64,000 nucleotides of DNA from Halobaculum sp. XH14 (GCF_032116555.1 NZ_CP134949.1:2666001-2730000); one strand, 5' to 3'. Shown: positions 36,602 to 46,311, numbered from the stretch's first letter. Translations and numbers: made by a program. The notes: generated by a model from the sequence alone, not told the origin.

Positions 36602-37019
36602 GCACGTACGGCTCCCAGTTGGTCGCCGTCGCCCGTCGACGGCGACCGCAAAAACTGCTCGTGCTGGGGTCACACCAACTCGATCCGCAGTGGGGGGCAA
36701 GCTCCCATGATTCGGGCGCTCCGGGTTGTCCACCTGTGGACTGGCTAGCCACTGATGGGAGAGATGTCAATTGCTGAGGAGAATTCGAAATAGTATCCAG
36801 GTACTATGCAGATAGAGACCAGCTCCTTCCGTGAACGGTAATTCATGCCGGGTATTATGGTAATCACTAGTAATCTCTTGTGTACTATACAAAAATAATA
36901 TATCCCCCAACCTGCGTTGCTGGACGTGAGATGGTTCATCGTGCCGTGGTCGGTAACGGGGAGGTTACGAGCAGCCACCACTCCGTCCGGCGCGAGTTCC
37001 ATCCGTCCACCGTCAGATA
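36602..37019. other. AT-rich divergent control region between integrase and transfer operon
   Basis: About 420 bases with a marked AT-rich part (36,800-36,905). It contains a dyad tagta...tacta at 36799-36815 and a TATA-like aataatatatcc near 36893-36904, oriented towards the transfer operon. This may be a promoter/operator or origin region. I see no gene. Confidence 0.45.
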
Positions 37020-37430
37020 ATGATACCTAGTGTAGCGTCGAGGAACTCTGTATTCGATGTAATCCGTATCGCCCGGCCGTCCATCGCTCGACTCTCAAGT
37101 GGGCTCTTCGTCCTCTGTCTCGCCGCAGTCGATCCTGTGGCAGCCCAGGAGAGTGCCGTCTGTGCAGCGGATCGACTTCCCGAGATGATCACCGGGTTCT
37201 TTCAGTTGACGACCGGGCTCGGCCTCGTCGGGCTCGTCGTCGTCTGGCAGGGCGATTCACTCGTCGAGATGTTCACCCTCCATCGGGAGCAGCGCGAGGG
37301 GATCAAACGGCACAAACGAACGGCGCTCAAGTCCGCAGTCGTGCTGGTGATCCTGGGGCCGCTCTACACTGTCGCCGGCTCGATGATGAACCTCCCACTG
37401 GCGAGCTGTATCGATCTCGTCCCCTGGTGA
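37020..37430 (+). CDS. Small secreted/membrane protein, first gene of the transfer operon
   Basis: 136 residues. A signal-like hydrophobic stretch ends in VAAQES, followed by two transmembrane helices (about 55-75 and 108-130) separated by a charged loop. The two-helix plan with a cleaved leader is that of VirB2/TrbC-type pilin-like subunits, but sequence identity to them is not evident. Its place before a VirB6-like and VirB4-like gene supports a structural role in a secretion or conjugation apparatus. Confidence 0.6.
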   Translation: MIPSVASRNSVFDVIRIARPSIARLSSGLFVLCLAAVDPVAAQESAVCAADRLPEMITGFFQLTTGLGLVGLVVVWQGDSLVEMFTLHREQREGIKRHKRTALKSAVVLVILGPLYTVAGSMMNLPLASCIDLVPW

Positions 37431-37446
37431 CGTTCATTCGAAGGCT

Positions 37447-39180
37447 GTGTGCCGACCCTACGCTCAGATCGCGCTCATCCTTGTCGTCACCATGAGCATG
37501 GTCTCGCTCGGGGTCAGCGCACAGGATGGGAGTCGATCGGGAATGCAGCCGAACGCTCCGCTCGATGAATCCGAAGTCGCTTCGCTCTGGTCCATGGATT
37601 CTGATCGCTGTGCGCAGCCGGCTGAGACGATCGCCGAAGCCACGACATCCAGCGATATCCAGCAACTCGCTGCCTGTACGGACATCACGTTCAAACGCCC
37701 ACCAGATACGGCGGCGAGATGGACAGCACATGACTTTTCGGATCTGAAACCCGGAAATTCGTCTACCTCCGTATATCCCCCGGGTGCAACGCTCACCGAC
37801 GCAGGGACGATTGCAGATGCACACGCGTCGATGTTCTCGGTACAGCCCTCGACGAGACTCCATCGTGGCGTGAACGATGAGCCACTGTACATCGCTCCCG
37901 CGGGTACGGTCAGAGCACTCATCGACTATCGGGTGCGTGTGCCGGCACTCGAATCGACGCCGAACGGGACGCGCTCGTGGACACTCACCAGCACCGGGGT
38001 GAGTGAGGTTCGATTACTCCGGGATGGGGAGCTCATCGCGGATTCGGCTGGCTCACAGACGCCACTCTTCCGGTACGAAACGACCGGGGCCGGTCCGGCC
38101 AACCTCACCGTCGAGGCGGACATTCGAGTGACACTCAGGGGGACAGCGTCGGTAGCTGGAGAGAATCAGACACGGATAACGACCACAGTCGAGATGGTCA
38201 CCGTCTCAGACACGATTCCGGTCATCGTCTACGAACCGACGATCAGCCAGTACACCGCCCGCTATCCGACTGGTGAGACGGGGATCGCGCTGTCTCAGTA
38301 CCAGCCGTGGCACGGCTACCACCTGGACACGCACGATGGCGAGCGCGTTCGAGGCGTCTGGCGGTATTACACCGCCCGCGATCTCGGCTGGGACGAGCTC
38401 GTCCACTCCAGGCGTACTGGTGAGACACGAGTTGCATCGGCTGCACGACCGGTCTACGTTCACGCGTATCCCTCCGAAATTGGCCCGCGAACGGAGCCTG
38501 TTCGTGACGGACCGACGCGGCTCCAGGTCTGGGGTCGGCAGACCGACTCACCCGCAGCAGGCTTCCCTGACTCCATCTCGGTCGGAGTCGTCGAGCGACC
38601 CTACACGGAATCGGCCGGGATCGCACTCCGGACGGGGACGAACGGGATCGAACGCGTTCGCGTCCTCGGGATCGTCCGCGGCGTGGATACCACAGTGGAT
38701 CTTCCACCAGCGGCGGACCGACGAAACGTTCGAGAAAGTGCGCTCACCGTCGATGTTATCTCGCAGACCGAGTCGAACGCGACGCTCCGAATCGAACTCG
38801 TGGATGCGAGAACAGGAGCGCCGATTAGACTCACAGATGAAACCGATACAGGACCCGTCGCAGTCCCGATCAACGGCGAGACTCGTGAAGGGTACGTCAC
38901 GGTCAACGGCGAGCGGGTCACAATGGACGAAGCTGGCGTCGGACGTCTCGTCGTGACTAATCCGGGGAGTTACTCCGTTCGCTACCACCCTGGCTCCTGG
39001 CTCTCACACGATCCCGCCTATACCGGAGCGACGGCGAGCGTTTCCTGGCATCCCCTCTTGACGATCACGGGGTGGGTCAACCTGCTCGTCGACGTGGTCT
39101 GGTGGTCGATCCCCTTCCTCGTCGTTCTCTTCGCTGGCATCCGTCTCGGTAGCTTCCTGAAATTCAATGAATACAGATGA
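37447..39180 (+). CDS. Large secreted protein with C-terminal membrane anchor (transfer operon)
   Basis: 577 residues from GTG 37447. A signal peptide (MCRPYAQIALILVVTMSMVS) leads to a beta-rich extracellular region with Ig-like traits (TLRIELVDARTGAPI, GRLVVTNPGSYSVRYHPG). One transmembrane helix is at the C-terminus (WWSIPFLVVLFAGIRLG) with a short basic tail inside. It probably sits on the cell surface and could mediate mating-pair contact. No enzyme motif is visible. Its stop overlaps the next gene by four bases. Confidence 0.65.
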   Translation: MCRPYAQIALILVVTMSMVSLGVSAQDGSRSGMQPNAPLDESEVASLWSMDSDRCAQPAETIAEATTSSDIQQLAACTDITFKRPPDTAARWTAHDFSDLKPGNSSTSVYPPGATLTDAGTIADAHASMFSVQPSTRLHRGVNDEPLYIAPAGTVRALIDYRVRVPALESTPNGTRSWTLTSTGVSEVRLLRDGELIADSAGSQTPLFRYETTGAGPANLTVEADIRVTLRGTASVAGENQTRITTTVEMVTVSDTIPVIVYEPTISQYTARYPTGETGIALSQYQPWHGYHLDTHDGERVRGVWRYYTARDLGWDELVHSRRTGETRVASAARPVYVHAYPSEIGPRTEPVRDGPTRLQVWGRQTDSPAAGFPDSISVGVVERPYTESAGIALRTGTNGIERVRVLGIVRGVDTTVDLPPAADRRNVRESALTVDVISQTESNATLRIELVDARTGAPIRLTDETDTGPVAVPINGETREGYVTVNGERVTMDEAGVGRLVVTNPGSYSVRYHPGSWLSHDPAYTGATASVSWHPLLTITGWVNLLVDVVWWSIPFLVVLFAGIRLGSFLKFNEYR

Positions 39181-39992
39181 ACGAACACGATTCACCAATC
39201 AACCGTCGAACCGCCCTCGGAACGATCACTGCAGCGACGCTGCTCCCCTTCACTGGCTGCACTGCCGCTGGTGACCCTCCGGACAATGAGTCAAATGCGA
39301 TCGAAGCAATCTCGACCGAAGATCTGCATCTCGTGGTCGAGTTGCGCGAGGATTCAGTCGTCGACGAACTGAGTATCGTCGACCCCGCTGGAAAGTCGTT
39401 CGCTACAGCATCGGTCGCACAGGGTGTGAGGACCGTTTCCTTCGATTTGGGCGCGACCTATCTTCCCGGTGAGTTCGGAGTGTACGCCACCCGATCAGGG
39501 ACCCAGGTAGGTGAATCCACACTCGAAATCCGTCCCGATATCCGTATCACCGACCTGAAACTCGCACGGAATCATCCAACGGAGATGTACGACGGGGCGA
39601 GTGAATACTCAATTGCATCGGAGGCAATTGTCACTGTAGAGAACTTTGGAACTGGGCCTGATGCCATCACAAACCTCCGGTTTGTGGGAGATGTACCGTA
39701 TCCTGATTCAGAACTCTTTGAAGAAAGTGGGATTTACGATACTCAGAGCGAACATGGCGGGAACCGTGAGCAGGTCCAAATTTCCTCTGAACAGGAACTC
39801 GTCCTATTCAGCTCCTCCCATCCGTTCTCGCCTGCGGCTGATGACGAGTATTGTCGACGCAGTCTCGACGATGGCAGCTTCACCGTTGAAGTAGATTCAC
39901 ATCTCACAAATACTCCGGTCAAAACAAGGTTCGAGATTAGCTTTAGAGGAAGAAGCGGAGATGACTGCGATATCACCATCTCTGAGGTTTAA
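39177..39992 (+). CDS. Tat lipoprotein of the transfer operon
   Basis: 271 residues. The Tat motif (NRRTALGTITAATLLPF) is followed by lipobox TGC near residue 28, so it is a surface lipoprotein. The remainder is beta-rich with no known domain. The GC content falls in its second half relative to neighbours. It is translationally coupled to the upstream secreted protein (ATGA). It may be a VirB7-like or adhesion component; this is inference from position. Confidence 0.65.
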   Translation: MNEHDSPINRRTALGTITAATLLPFTGCTAAGDPPDNESNAIEAISTEDLHLVVELREDSVVDELSIVDPAGKSFATASVAQGVRTVSFDLGATYLPGEFGVYATRSGTQVGESTLEIRPDIRITDLKLARNHPTEMYDGASEYSIASEAIVTVENFGTGPDAITNLRFVGDVPYPDSELFEESGIYDTQSEHGGNREQVQISSEQELVLFSSSHPFSPAADDEYCRRSLDDGSFTVEVDSHLTNTPVKTRFEISFRGRSGDDCDITISEV

Positions 39993-39994
39993 TC

Positions 39995-41152
39995 GTGCAA
40001 GGAATTTCTCTCGTTGATATTGGTCTCGAGTGGTTTGAAGATGTGATCGATTGGGTCATTGAGTGGTTTAATCGGGGCATTACTGACGGATACGCTGTCT
40101 TATCCGAATCCCTCCTGGGAACACCAACTCCAGAGTCCAGTAGCGGCTTCGTCTTTGGTTCACCAACGAACGAACCCTGGATTGCATTGCACGATTCACT
40201 CGTCGGTGGAGATATCCAACTCATTGCACTCCTCCTGTTGGTCGTCTGTGTCCAGGGGCGTCACACGATTCGAATCTTTAACATAGGAAGTAGATATGAG
40301 GCACAGCGAGCGAAGCGAACGGCTTGGACAGGCGCGATCCTGATCGTTGCCTGGTACTGGGTCGGGGCGCTGAGCCTCTATCTGGTGGACGGCTTCACAA
40401 TCGCACTGATTCCAGATGTGAGCGCTGTGACGGATGCAATGGTTGAATTCCTACGGGTTTCCATTTCTAACCCCGCCCTGGCGCTCGTACTCGCTATAAT
40501 CGGTGGGATCGCCATGTGGACCCTTCAGGCGCTCCTGTTCATACGTGAGCTATTACTCTACGTCTATCTCTATGGGATGCCGCTCGCCGTCGCACTCACG
40601 TATGGAAACATCCCCGTCGTTTCACGAATCGCCTCCGCCCTCAGCCTGAAGTTCGTTCCGCTCGCGCTGATGCCGCTTCCCGTCGCGATCCTGTTCAAGG
40701 CGTACGAACTCCTGTTCAGTGAGGGGATTCAGTCGACGCTCGCACCAACGACTGCATTCCTCAGTACGATACTCGCGGTCTCGCTCCCGGTTCTGGCCGT
40801 GCTCGTCGTCTGGAAGGTGTTCAAATACGCCTCCCCGCTGACCACTGCAGTCATCGGGACGACCTCGGGTGCCGCAGTCACAGCGGGGACGATCATCACT
40901 GCAGGTGCGGTTGGTGGCCCGACTGCGGCCACCACTGCGGCACGGTGGGGCTCCAAAGCTGCTGCCGGTCACGTCACGGCACAGCGAGTCGCATCCGGGG
41001 GCAGTGGGACAGGACACACTGGAGCACGCCAGGGGACGTCCAGTTCACCGACCCAGCAGGACGCGCTCGCGCCTGAGTCGACTCGACGGTCGGGAGCACC
41101 GTCGTATCGACGCACGGAGAACGACCCCGGTCACTCGGGTGACCGGCGATGA
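39995..41152 (+). CDS. VirB6/TrbL-like polytopic membrane protein
   Basis: 385 residues from GTG 39995, two bases after the previous stop. About seven hydrophobic helices lie between residues 70 and 310, then a 75-residue Ser/Thr/Arg-rich cytoplasmic tail (GHVTAQRVASGGSGTGHTGA). This multi-helix body with a low-complexity tail is the architecture of TrbL/VirB6 channel proteins in conjugation systems. Its position before a VirB4-type ATPase supports this. Direct sequence homology is not evident by eye. Confidence 0.65.
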   Translation: MQGISLVDIGLEWFEDVIDWVIEWFNRGITDGYAVLSESLLGTPTPESSSGFVFGSPTNEPWIALHDSLVGGDIQLIALLLLVVCVQGRHTIRIFNIGSRYEAQRAKRTAWTGAILIVAWYWVGALSLYLVDGFTIALIPDVSAVTDAMVEFLRVSISNPALALVLAIIGGIAMWTLQALLFIRELLLYVYLYGMPLAVALTYGNIPVVSRIASALSLKFVPLALMPLPVAILFKAYELLFSEGIQSTLAPTTAFLSTILAVSLPVLAVLVVWKVFKYASPLTTAVIGTTSGAAVTAGTIITAGAVGGPTAATTAARWGSKAAAGHVTAQRVASGGSGTGHTGARQGTSSSPTQQDALAPESTRRSGAPSYRRTENDPGHSGDRR

Positions 41153-42264
41153 CCGACGACCAAGCGGCAGCCCGTCGGATCATGGATGCGATCGGCGACG
41201 AAGGTCGCATCCCGATCATCAACGTCCGCGAAGGTGACGTATACGTCCTCATCGGCTTTCCGACGGTCGGCCTTCTCGGTGGTGGACTCACCGGCGTGGA
41301 CGCCCTCGTGCTCCCGCTCGTCCTGCTCGGCGTCCTCGTAGGCGTTGCCACGATCGTCGCCGCTCCCGCACACCTCCCTGCAGCGACGTGGCTGCGCGAC
41401 GTCTCCCGGTACTATCTCACCCGCCCCCGTGTAACGTTTGCCACACCGGAAGGACCGTCCACCGGAAGCGCCGACGCAGTCAGGCGAACTGATGGTGGGC
41501 TCGTCCAGTACGGTCCGTTCACCCCGGATGAACGCACGCAGGACCTCACCCACATCGAGCGCGCCTGGCCAGGTGCGAGCGCGCTCGAACGGGATGACGG
41601 CACCATGGTCGGGATGCTGCAGGTCGACCCCGCGAACATGGACTTTGCCATGTCGGGCGACTGGGCTGGACGACAGGCCAAGGCAGCCGAATTTGCCAAC
41701 AATGACCTCGAGTTCCCCCTCACGCTGTATACGTCGACGCGACCGTTTCCGGTCAACCGCCTCGTCGACCAGATCGATGATCGGCTCGCCGACGAGGACG
41801 TGAAGGCGAATCCGACGTATCACGACCTGCTCACGGAGTATCGGGAGCGACGACCCGAAGAACTCACAGATATCCAGCAGATTCACTACTATCTCGGCGT
41901 CGAAGTGACGCCGTTTGAGGTGTACAATCGGGACCGAGACGAGCGCTCGCCCGCAGAACGGCTCAGTCGCATCCCGCTGTTCGGGCTCCTCTTTACGCCA
42001 TTCGTCACGCGGCGTGACCGCCTCAGCGAGGCAGCACTCCGTGCGGCGATGTTCGAGCACCTCGACAGGCGCTGTCGGACGGTCGAGACTGAACTCGTCG
42101 GGTCGATGAGTGGGTGGGCAGCCCGCCGTCTCGATACACCCGAGCTGTTCGTCCTCGCAATGGACTTCTGGAACGGCGAAACCCACGAGTACGGCGATGC
42201 TGCGAGTGTGCTTTCGAACACCCCCGCCGCCAGCGGGACACGACAGAGGGACGATGGGAGGTGA
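41149..42264 (+). CDS. Transfer-operon membrane protein (PrgI-like position)
   Basis: 371 residues, ATGA overlap with the previous gene. Two close hydrophobic helices (about 40-85) are near the N-terminus, followed by a large soluble part with no known domain (MLQVDPANMDFAMSGDWAGR). A helical-hairpin protein encoded just before VirB4 is the usual position of PrgI/VirB3-like partners, but this protein is much longer. It probably anchors the ATPase to the membrane. Confidence 0.6.
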   Translation: MTDDQAAARRIMDAIGDEGRIPIINVREGDVYVLIGFPTVGLLGGGLTGVDALVLPLVLLGVLVGVATIVAAPAHLPAATWLRDVSRYYLTRPRVTFATPEGPSTGSADAVRRTDGGLVQYGPFTPDERTQDLTHIERAWPGASALERDDGTMVGMLQVDPANMDFAMSGDWAGRQAKAAEFANNDLEFPLTLYTSTRPFPVNRLVDQIDDRLADEDVKANPTYHDLLTEYRERRPEELTDIQQIHYYLGVEVTPFEVYNRDRDERSPAERLSRIPLFGLLFTPFVTRRDRLSEAALRAAMFEHLDRRCRTVETELVGSMSGWAARRLDTPELFVLAMDFWNGETHEYGDAASVLSNTPAASGTRQRDDGR

Positions 42265-44332
42265 ACTCCCCTGGTCGGGAGTCGCACTCCAGGCCTCCGT
42301 CAGCGGGTCGCCGACAGACCTGGCAGTCCTCCTCGGTGTGCTGCTGCTCGGCATCCTTGGAGCGACACTTTGGCACAGGCGCGCGAGGACGGACGAGTTC
42401 GACCCGACGAGCGTGTTCGACGACGCCACCCTCGAGGCCGCACCTGCTGACCATGCGGTCCTCACCGACGTGTCGGAGCGACACAAACGAGCACTCGCAC
42501 CAGCCGCGATCGAGTGGGACACCAGAACGGCGCGCGTCGGCGAGCAGTGGACGACGACGCTCTACGTCGCTGACTGGCCTGATTATCCTGCGGATGGGTA
42601 TCTCAACGAGCTGTTCACCGTCACGGATGTCCCGTTCGATTGTAGCATCCGACTCACGCCGACGAATCAGGAGCGGGCGCTCGATGATCTCCAGTCGGTC
42701 GCTGACGACCTACAGGTCGATGCCGATCTCGATCGGAGCGTTCGCGGCCGCTATCTGCAAGAACGGGCTGCAGAAGCGGCCGCCACCTACACCGCCGTCG
42801 AGAACGGCCAGCGCGTCTTTGCACAGGCCATGTTCATCACCGTCCGGGCGGACGACCGGGCGACCCTCCGCGAGAACGTCCAGACGCTTCGGCGACGTCT
42901 TCGCGAAACGCCCGCCAATCTCACGCCCAAGACGGCCATCTGCAAGCAGGATCTCGCGATTCAGGGGGCTGCCCCGCTGAGTGGAAACCCCTTTGGCCGC
43001 GAGGCGGTGGCGCTCGGAGGTGCAGTCGGGGCGTTGCTCGCCACACCCCATTCGCCGACGATCCTCGAACCGGGCGGTATCGAAGTCGGCGTGCATCGCC
43101 ACACGAACAGCCCGCTCGTCATCGACGACTTCGCCCGCGAGAACGGCTACGCCAAGTTCACGGTGGGCGACCCAGGCTCGGGCAAGTCATTCGGCGCGAA
43201 ACAACAGTTCCTCCGGTCCGTCGCACAGTCACCTGACCGCCTCGGCATCATCCTCGAGCCGCTCAACAACTGGGCCGGCGTCGCAGACGCACTGGGCGCT
43301 CGCCGCATCACTGTCGGCGGGACGACAGGGCTGAATCCGCTCGAACTCAAGCAAACGCCAGCACACGTCCAGCGGGCGATGGGCGAGGACGCCAGTCCGT
43401 TCAACGAGAAACTGGCGAGCGTCCTCAGCTTTCTCACGAACTATTTCGCCCTCCGAGGCGTCGAACTCGGTGACCGACGGACCACGCTCGAACTCGCCAT
43501 CACCGAGTCGTATCGCGAGCAGGGCATTACCGACGATATCACCACGCACTCGAGCGAGAGTCCGACACTGCGGGACGTCCTCGATATCCTCACGGAGCTG
43601 GTGGACGACCCAGAGTCCTACGTCGTCCGAACATCCGCGGAGGCGTCCAAACTCCGGGCAGATGCGACCTGGCTCATCGACCAACTCCGCCCGTTTGCAG
43701 ACGGTGGGAGTTTCGAGAACCTCGGTCGGCCGACGCAGTTTGACATTCGCGATGAGGGACTCATCTATCTCGATCTCGGCCAGCAGGAGGGCAGCGCCGG
43801 TGGAAACACGAGTCTCCTGATGCAGTTGCTCATCTCACTGGTCTATGAACGTGCGAAGGAGACGGACAAGGAGGTCGTCTTCGCGATCGACGAGGCGAGA
43901 TACCTGTTCAAAGAGGCTGCAAATCTGGAGTTCTTCGAGACGATCTTTCGTCATCACCGGCACCACGATCTGTCGATTCAACTCATCACACAGACGGTCG
44001 ATGAGTTCTTCCAGCGACCGGAAGCAGAGATGATCCTCGATCAGTGTGCCATCAAGCAGTTCCACCGCCTCGATGGGATGGATGAAGCGTGGGCCAACGA
44101 GTTCGGCCTCAATTACGCCCAGATGCGCTTCGTTCAGGATGCCATCCCTGGGAACGACCGTGCGGGCTATTCGGAGGCGCTCATCGGTGTCGATGGCGAG
44201 TGGCGCGGGATGGAAATTCGAGCGTTGTCTCGGGAGGCAGCGGTCATCGACTTCGATCCGACCAATGAAGATTCACCGGACGTCCCGGGCCAGCCACCTG
44301 ATCCAGCGATGCGTGAACGGGAATCGGACTGA
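42254..44332 (+). CDS. virB4: VirB4-type conjugation ATPase
   Basis: 692 residues from ATG 42254. An N-terminal helix (about 20-40) is followed by the VirB4 N domain, then the ATPase: Walker A GDPGSGKSF (about 305), Walker B VVFAIDEARYLF (about 540), and SIQLITQTVDEFFQRPEAEMI and IKQFHRLDGMDEAW typical of VirB4/TraC. It energises assembly and substrate transport of a type IV secretion-like machine. It overlaps the preceding gene by 11 bases. No VirD4 coupling protein or relaxase was seen in the window. Confidence 0.88.
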   Translation: MGGELPWSGVALQASVSGSPTDLAVLLGVLLLGILGATLWHRRARTDEFDPTSVFDDATLEAAPADHAVLTDVSERHKRALAPAAIEWDTRTARVGEQWTTTLYVADWPDYPADGYLNELFTVTDVPFDCSIRLTPTNQERALDDLQSVADDLQVDADLDRSVRGRYLQERAAEAAATYTAVENGQRVFAQAMFITVRADDRATLRENVQTLRRRLRETPANLTPKTAICKQDLAIQGAAPLSGNPFGREAVALGGAVGALLATPHSPTILEPGGIEVGVHRHTNSPLVIDDFARENGYAKFTVGDPGSGKSFGAKQQFLRSVAQSPDRLGIILEPLNNWAGVADALGARRITVGGTTGLNPLELKQTPAHVQRAMGEDASPFNEKLASVLSFLTNYFALRGVELGDRRTTLELAITESYREQGITDDITTHSSESPTLRDVLDILTELVDDPESYVVRTSAEASKLRADATWLIDQLRPFADGGSFENLGRPTQFDIRDEGLIYLDLGQQEGSAGGNTSLLMQLLISLVYERAKETDKEVVFAIDEARYLFKEAANLEFFETIFRHHRHHDLSIQLITQTVDEFFQRPEAEMILDQCAIKQFHRLDGMDEAWANEFGLNYAQMRFVQDAIPGNDRAGYSEALIGVDGEWRGMEIRALSREAAVIDFDPTNEDSPDVPGQPPDPAMRERESD

Positions 44333-44350
44333 GATTGAAACGGCCCTGTT

Positions 44351-44376
44351 GAAACCCTCGATTGGTGATCGGTTTC
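44351..44376 (+). terminator. Hairpin after the transfer operon
   Basis: gaaac...gtttc with an inner cgat/atcg stem forms a hairpin about 20 bases after the virB4-like stop. It may be a terminator; the preceding ggccctgttgaaacc also resembles haloarchaeal insertion-sequence ends. Confidence 0.35.
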
Positions 44377-44493
44377 AGGAGCCGAGCTGCATACCTGGCA
44401 CGCATCGGGCACCAGGGGACTCTGTGACGGCCAGTTGACTCGCTACACACAGCATAAAAGATTATCGTGCGTCTGTGATTCTATCTCGTCACT

Positions 44494-45537
44494 ATGCTTA
44501 GAGTCGGTGCTGAGGAAGACGTATCCACCTTGGAAACGGTTTCACTGAAGGAAGAAGGATTTCGTGAAGACGACCTTCGAGAATGGATAATCACTAGTCC
44601 TGAGAGTATCCTTGGTGAGGATTTCCGGCTCATCGGTCGAGAGGTTTCTGTGAAACAGATCGGCGATGGGATCGATCTCCTCGCCATTGATCGTGACGCC
44701 AACGTGGTCGCTATCGAACTCAAACGAGGCGCATTGAAACCAAAGGTCGATTTTCAAGGACTCAAGTACGCCGCATACACCTCACACTGGGATTACTCTA
44801 AACTCCGTGACCAGTTCAAGAAGTTCAAATCTACGACGTGGGGGCAGACCCTCTACGAGGATGAAACTACGTTTACCGAGGTACTCGACGAGTTCTGCAA
44901 CGAAGACTATACGCTCAATCAGGATCAGCGAATCGTCTTCGTGGGTGAGTCCGTCCGCGAGCGGCTGGACATCGTGCTCCGGTGGCTCAGCGACCGGTCA
45001 ATCGACATCTCGGTCATCGAATTCCAACTCCTCAAGGACGATGACCGGCTGTATCTCGATGCGGAACAGACTATACCGACGCTGGAACACACCGTGACAG
45101 ATGTCAGTCCAGACACCTCCGACGAGCCATGGAAGGAGGACGGACAGAGTTGGCACCTCAACGAGCGTTCCAACGAACAATCAGCCGATCTACTAGAAGA
45201 CGTTACAACTGCACTCCAGGAACTGGAGTTCCTCAACGGTCCGGAGTGGGGGCAAAAGCACTACGTTGCATTCAACAGAGGCCGAAAGCGCCGTATCGCG
45301 ATCCGGACGAAGCGAACACTGTTCCACATTGACCTGTACGATGTCGATACCGCGTCGCTAGACGCTATGGAGATCGCAGACGCCCTCAGAATCGATACTG
45401 GGTCAGTAGCAGTCAAGGAGGATATGCGAGGAAGTGGTCGAAGCGGCGTGAGAATTACTTGTAAGCCGGATCAGGAGATCGATTTTGACGCGCTTGAATC
45501 ACAGGCTCGGGAGATACTCGGCGAGACTAGCGGGTGA
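44494..45537 (+). CDS. NucS/DUF91-like PD-(D/E)XK nuclease-like protein
   Basis: 347 residues. Residues 30-90 contain a PD-(D/E)XK core: GIDLLAIDRDANVVAIELKRG has the acidic residue, then E-x-K. This part resembles the nuclease domain of NucS/DUF91 proteins. The second half (GQKHYVAFNRGRKRRIAIRT) is an unassigned domain of about 120 residues. It probably cuts or binds DNA; whether for defence or repair is open. A cataaaagat element at 44453-44462 gives it its own promoter. GC is lower than in the transfer operon. Confidence 0.7.
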   Translation: MLRVGAEEDVSTLETVSLKEEGFREDDLREWIITSPESILGEDFRLIGREVSVKQIGDGIDLLAIDRDANVVAIELKRGALKPKVDFQGLKYAAYTSHWDYSKLRDQFKKFKSTTWGQTLYEDETTFTEVLDEFCNEDYTLNQDQRIVFVGESVRERLDIVLRWLSDRSIDISVIEFQLLKDDDRLYLDAEQTIPTLEHTVTDVSPDTSDEPWKEDGQSWHLNERSNEQSADLLEDVTTALQELEFLNGPEWGQKHYVAFNRGRKRRIAIRTKRTLFHIDLYDVDTASLDAMEIADALRIDTGSVAVKEDMRGSGRSGVRITCKPDQEIDFDALESQAREILGETSG

Positions 45538-45571
45538 TACAGAGTACTCGCTTATTGGTCAGTACAGCAGA

Positions 45572-45784
45572 TTATTCTTCGAGAGTGTCTGTTGCCGTCT
45601 CGAAGAGTCGGTCTGTCCACGCTGGGAAGACGAGAGCAGCGAGGGTTCCAACGACGACACCAACAACAATTCCCTGTGTGATATCCTGGAGAACTGTCGT
45701 TCCGAGTGCCGCTCCAAACGCCACTCCAACCAGCATTGCGAAGACGACCCGTTCTCCCCCAGTGTCGTCGGACTCCTCAGACAT
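45572..45784 (-). CDS. Small two-helix membrane protein
   Basis: 70 residues. Two Gly-rich hydrophobic helices (about 13-33 and 38-55) lie between an acidic N-terminus and an acidic C-terminus. The glycine-zipper-like pattern (GVAFGAALGTTV and GIVVGVVVGTLA) suggests tight helix packing. The function is unknown. It is convergent with the nuclease-like gene. Confidence 0.55.
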   Translation of the reverse strand: MSEESDDTGGERVVFAMLVGVAFGAALGTTVLQDITQGIVVGVVVGTLAALVFPAWTDRLFETATDTLEE

Positions 45785-45999
45785 CCGTATCAGATAGATC
45801 TCCGGGAGGCAAAAATAACTGGGGGCAGCGTCGCGTGAGCTGAAATGGCTGGTCGGTTCGCAGGTTCATCTTAGCGGCTGTTTCAGCGTTCACTCGAGAA
45901 AACACATCGTCGGCGTACTGTTGAATACCCCTCTGTATTCAGCAGGAAGATCCTGTCAGAGTTCGATAGTTTCAATGGAGTCATTGTAACGCAACGCCC
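45785..45999. other. Intergenic region with a possible gene relic
   Basis: On the minus strand one frame reads QQYADDVFSRVNAETAAK without a start, which looks like coding sequence and may be a remnant. The hairpin at 45918-45945 overlaps its beginning. Confidence 0.3.
45918..45945. repeat. 11-bp inverted repeat
   Basis: ctgttgaatac and gtattcagcag (one G-U pair) flank a six-base loop. It may be a terminator, an operator or an insertion-sequence relic. Confidence 0.45.
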
Positions 46000-46311
46000 C
46001 TAGTCTGTGGATTCATCCGAGTCAGTCTCATCGGAAAGCCGGCTGGAGAGTCGGTCGAATCGATCCGATGCAGATTCTGTTCGCTCCGTGGTCTCATCGG
46101 CTTCGTAGGTGAACTCGACGGGTTCACCGTCCTCCAGATTGACGGTGAAGACCGCATCCTGATGCTGGCCATCGTTGGGGAGGTGCGAGCGCGGAACGAC
46201 TTCCTCACCGACCACTTCACCATCCGATTCGTAGAGTAAGACCGCAACCTCCTCGCCGTCTTCAGTCTCTTCGAACCGGTCGAGCACGGCAGTTTGCGTG
46301 GTCTCACTCAT
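46000..46311 (-). CDS. DUF3006 family protein
   Basis: 103 residues. AVLDRFEETEDGEEVAVLLY and the later LPNDGQHQDAVFTVNL segment match DUF3006, a small beta-barrel-like domain. These proteins often sit beside ComEC-like metallo-beta-lactamases, as here: its ATG overlaps the upstream stop (ATGA at 46308-46311). An acidic C-terminal tail of about 30 residues follows. The role is unknown; it may bind the hydrolase. Confidence 0.75.
   Translation of the reverse strand: MSETTQTAVLDRFEETEDGEEVAVLLYESDGEVVGEEVVPRSHLPNDGQHQDAVFTVNLEDGEPVEFTYEADETTERTESASDRFDRLSSRLSDETDSDESTD

Noticed and set aside
45800-45960. Minus-strand coding-like stretch QQYADDVFSRVNAETAAK
   Set aside because: No start codon and no recognised family. 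It is noted as a possible relic only.
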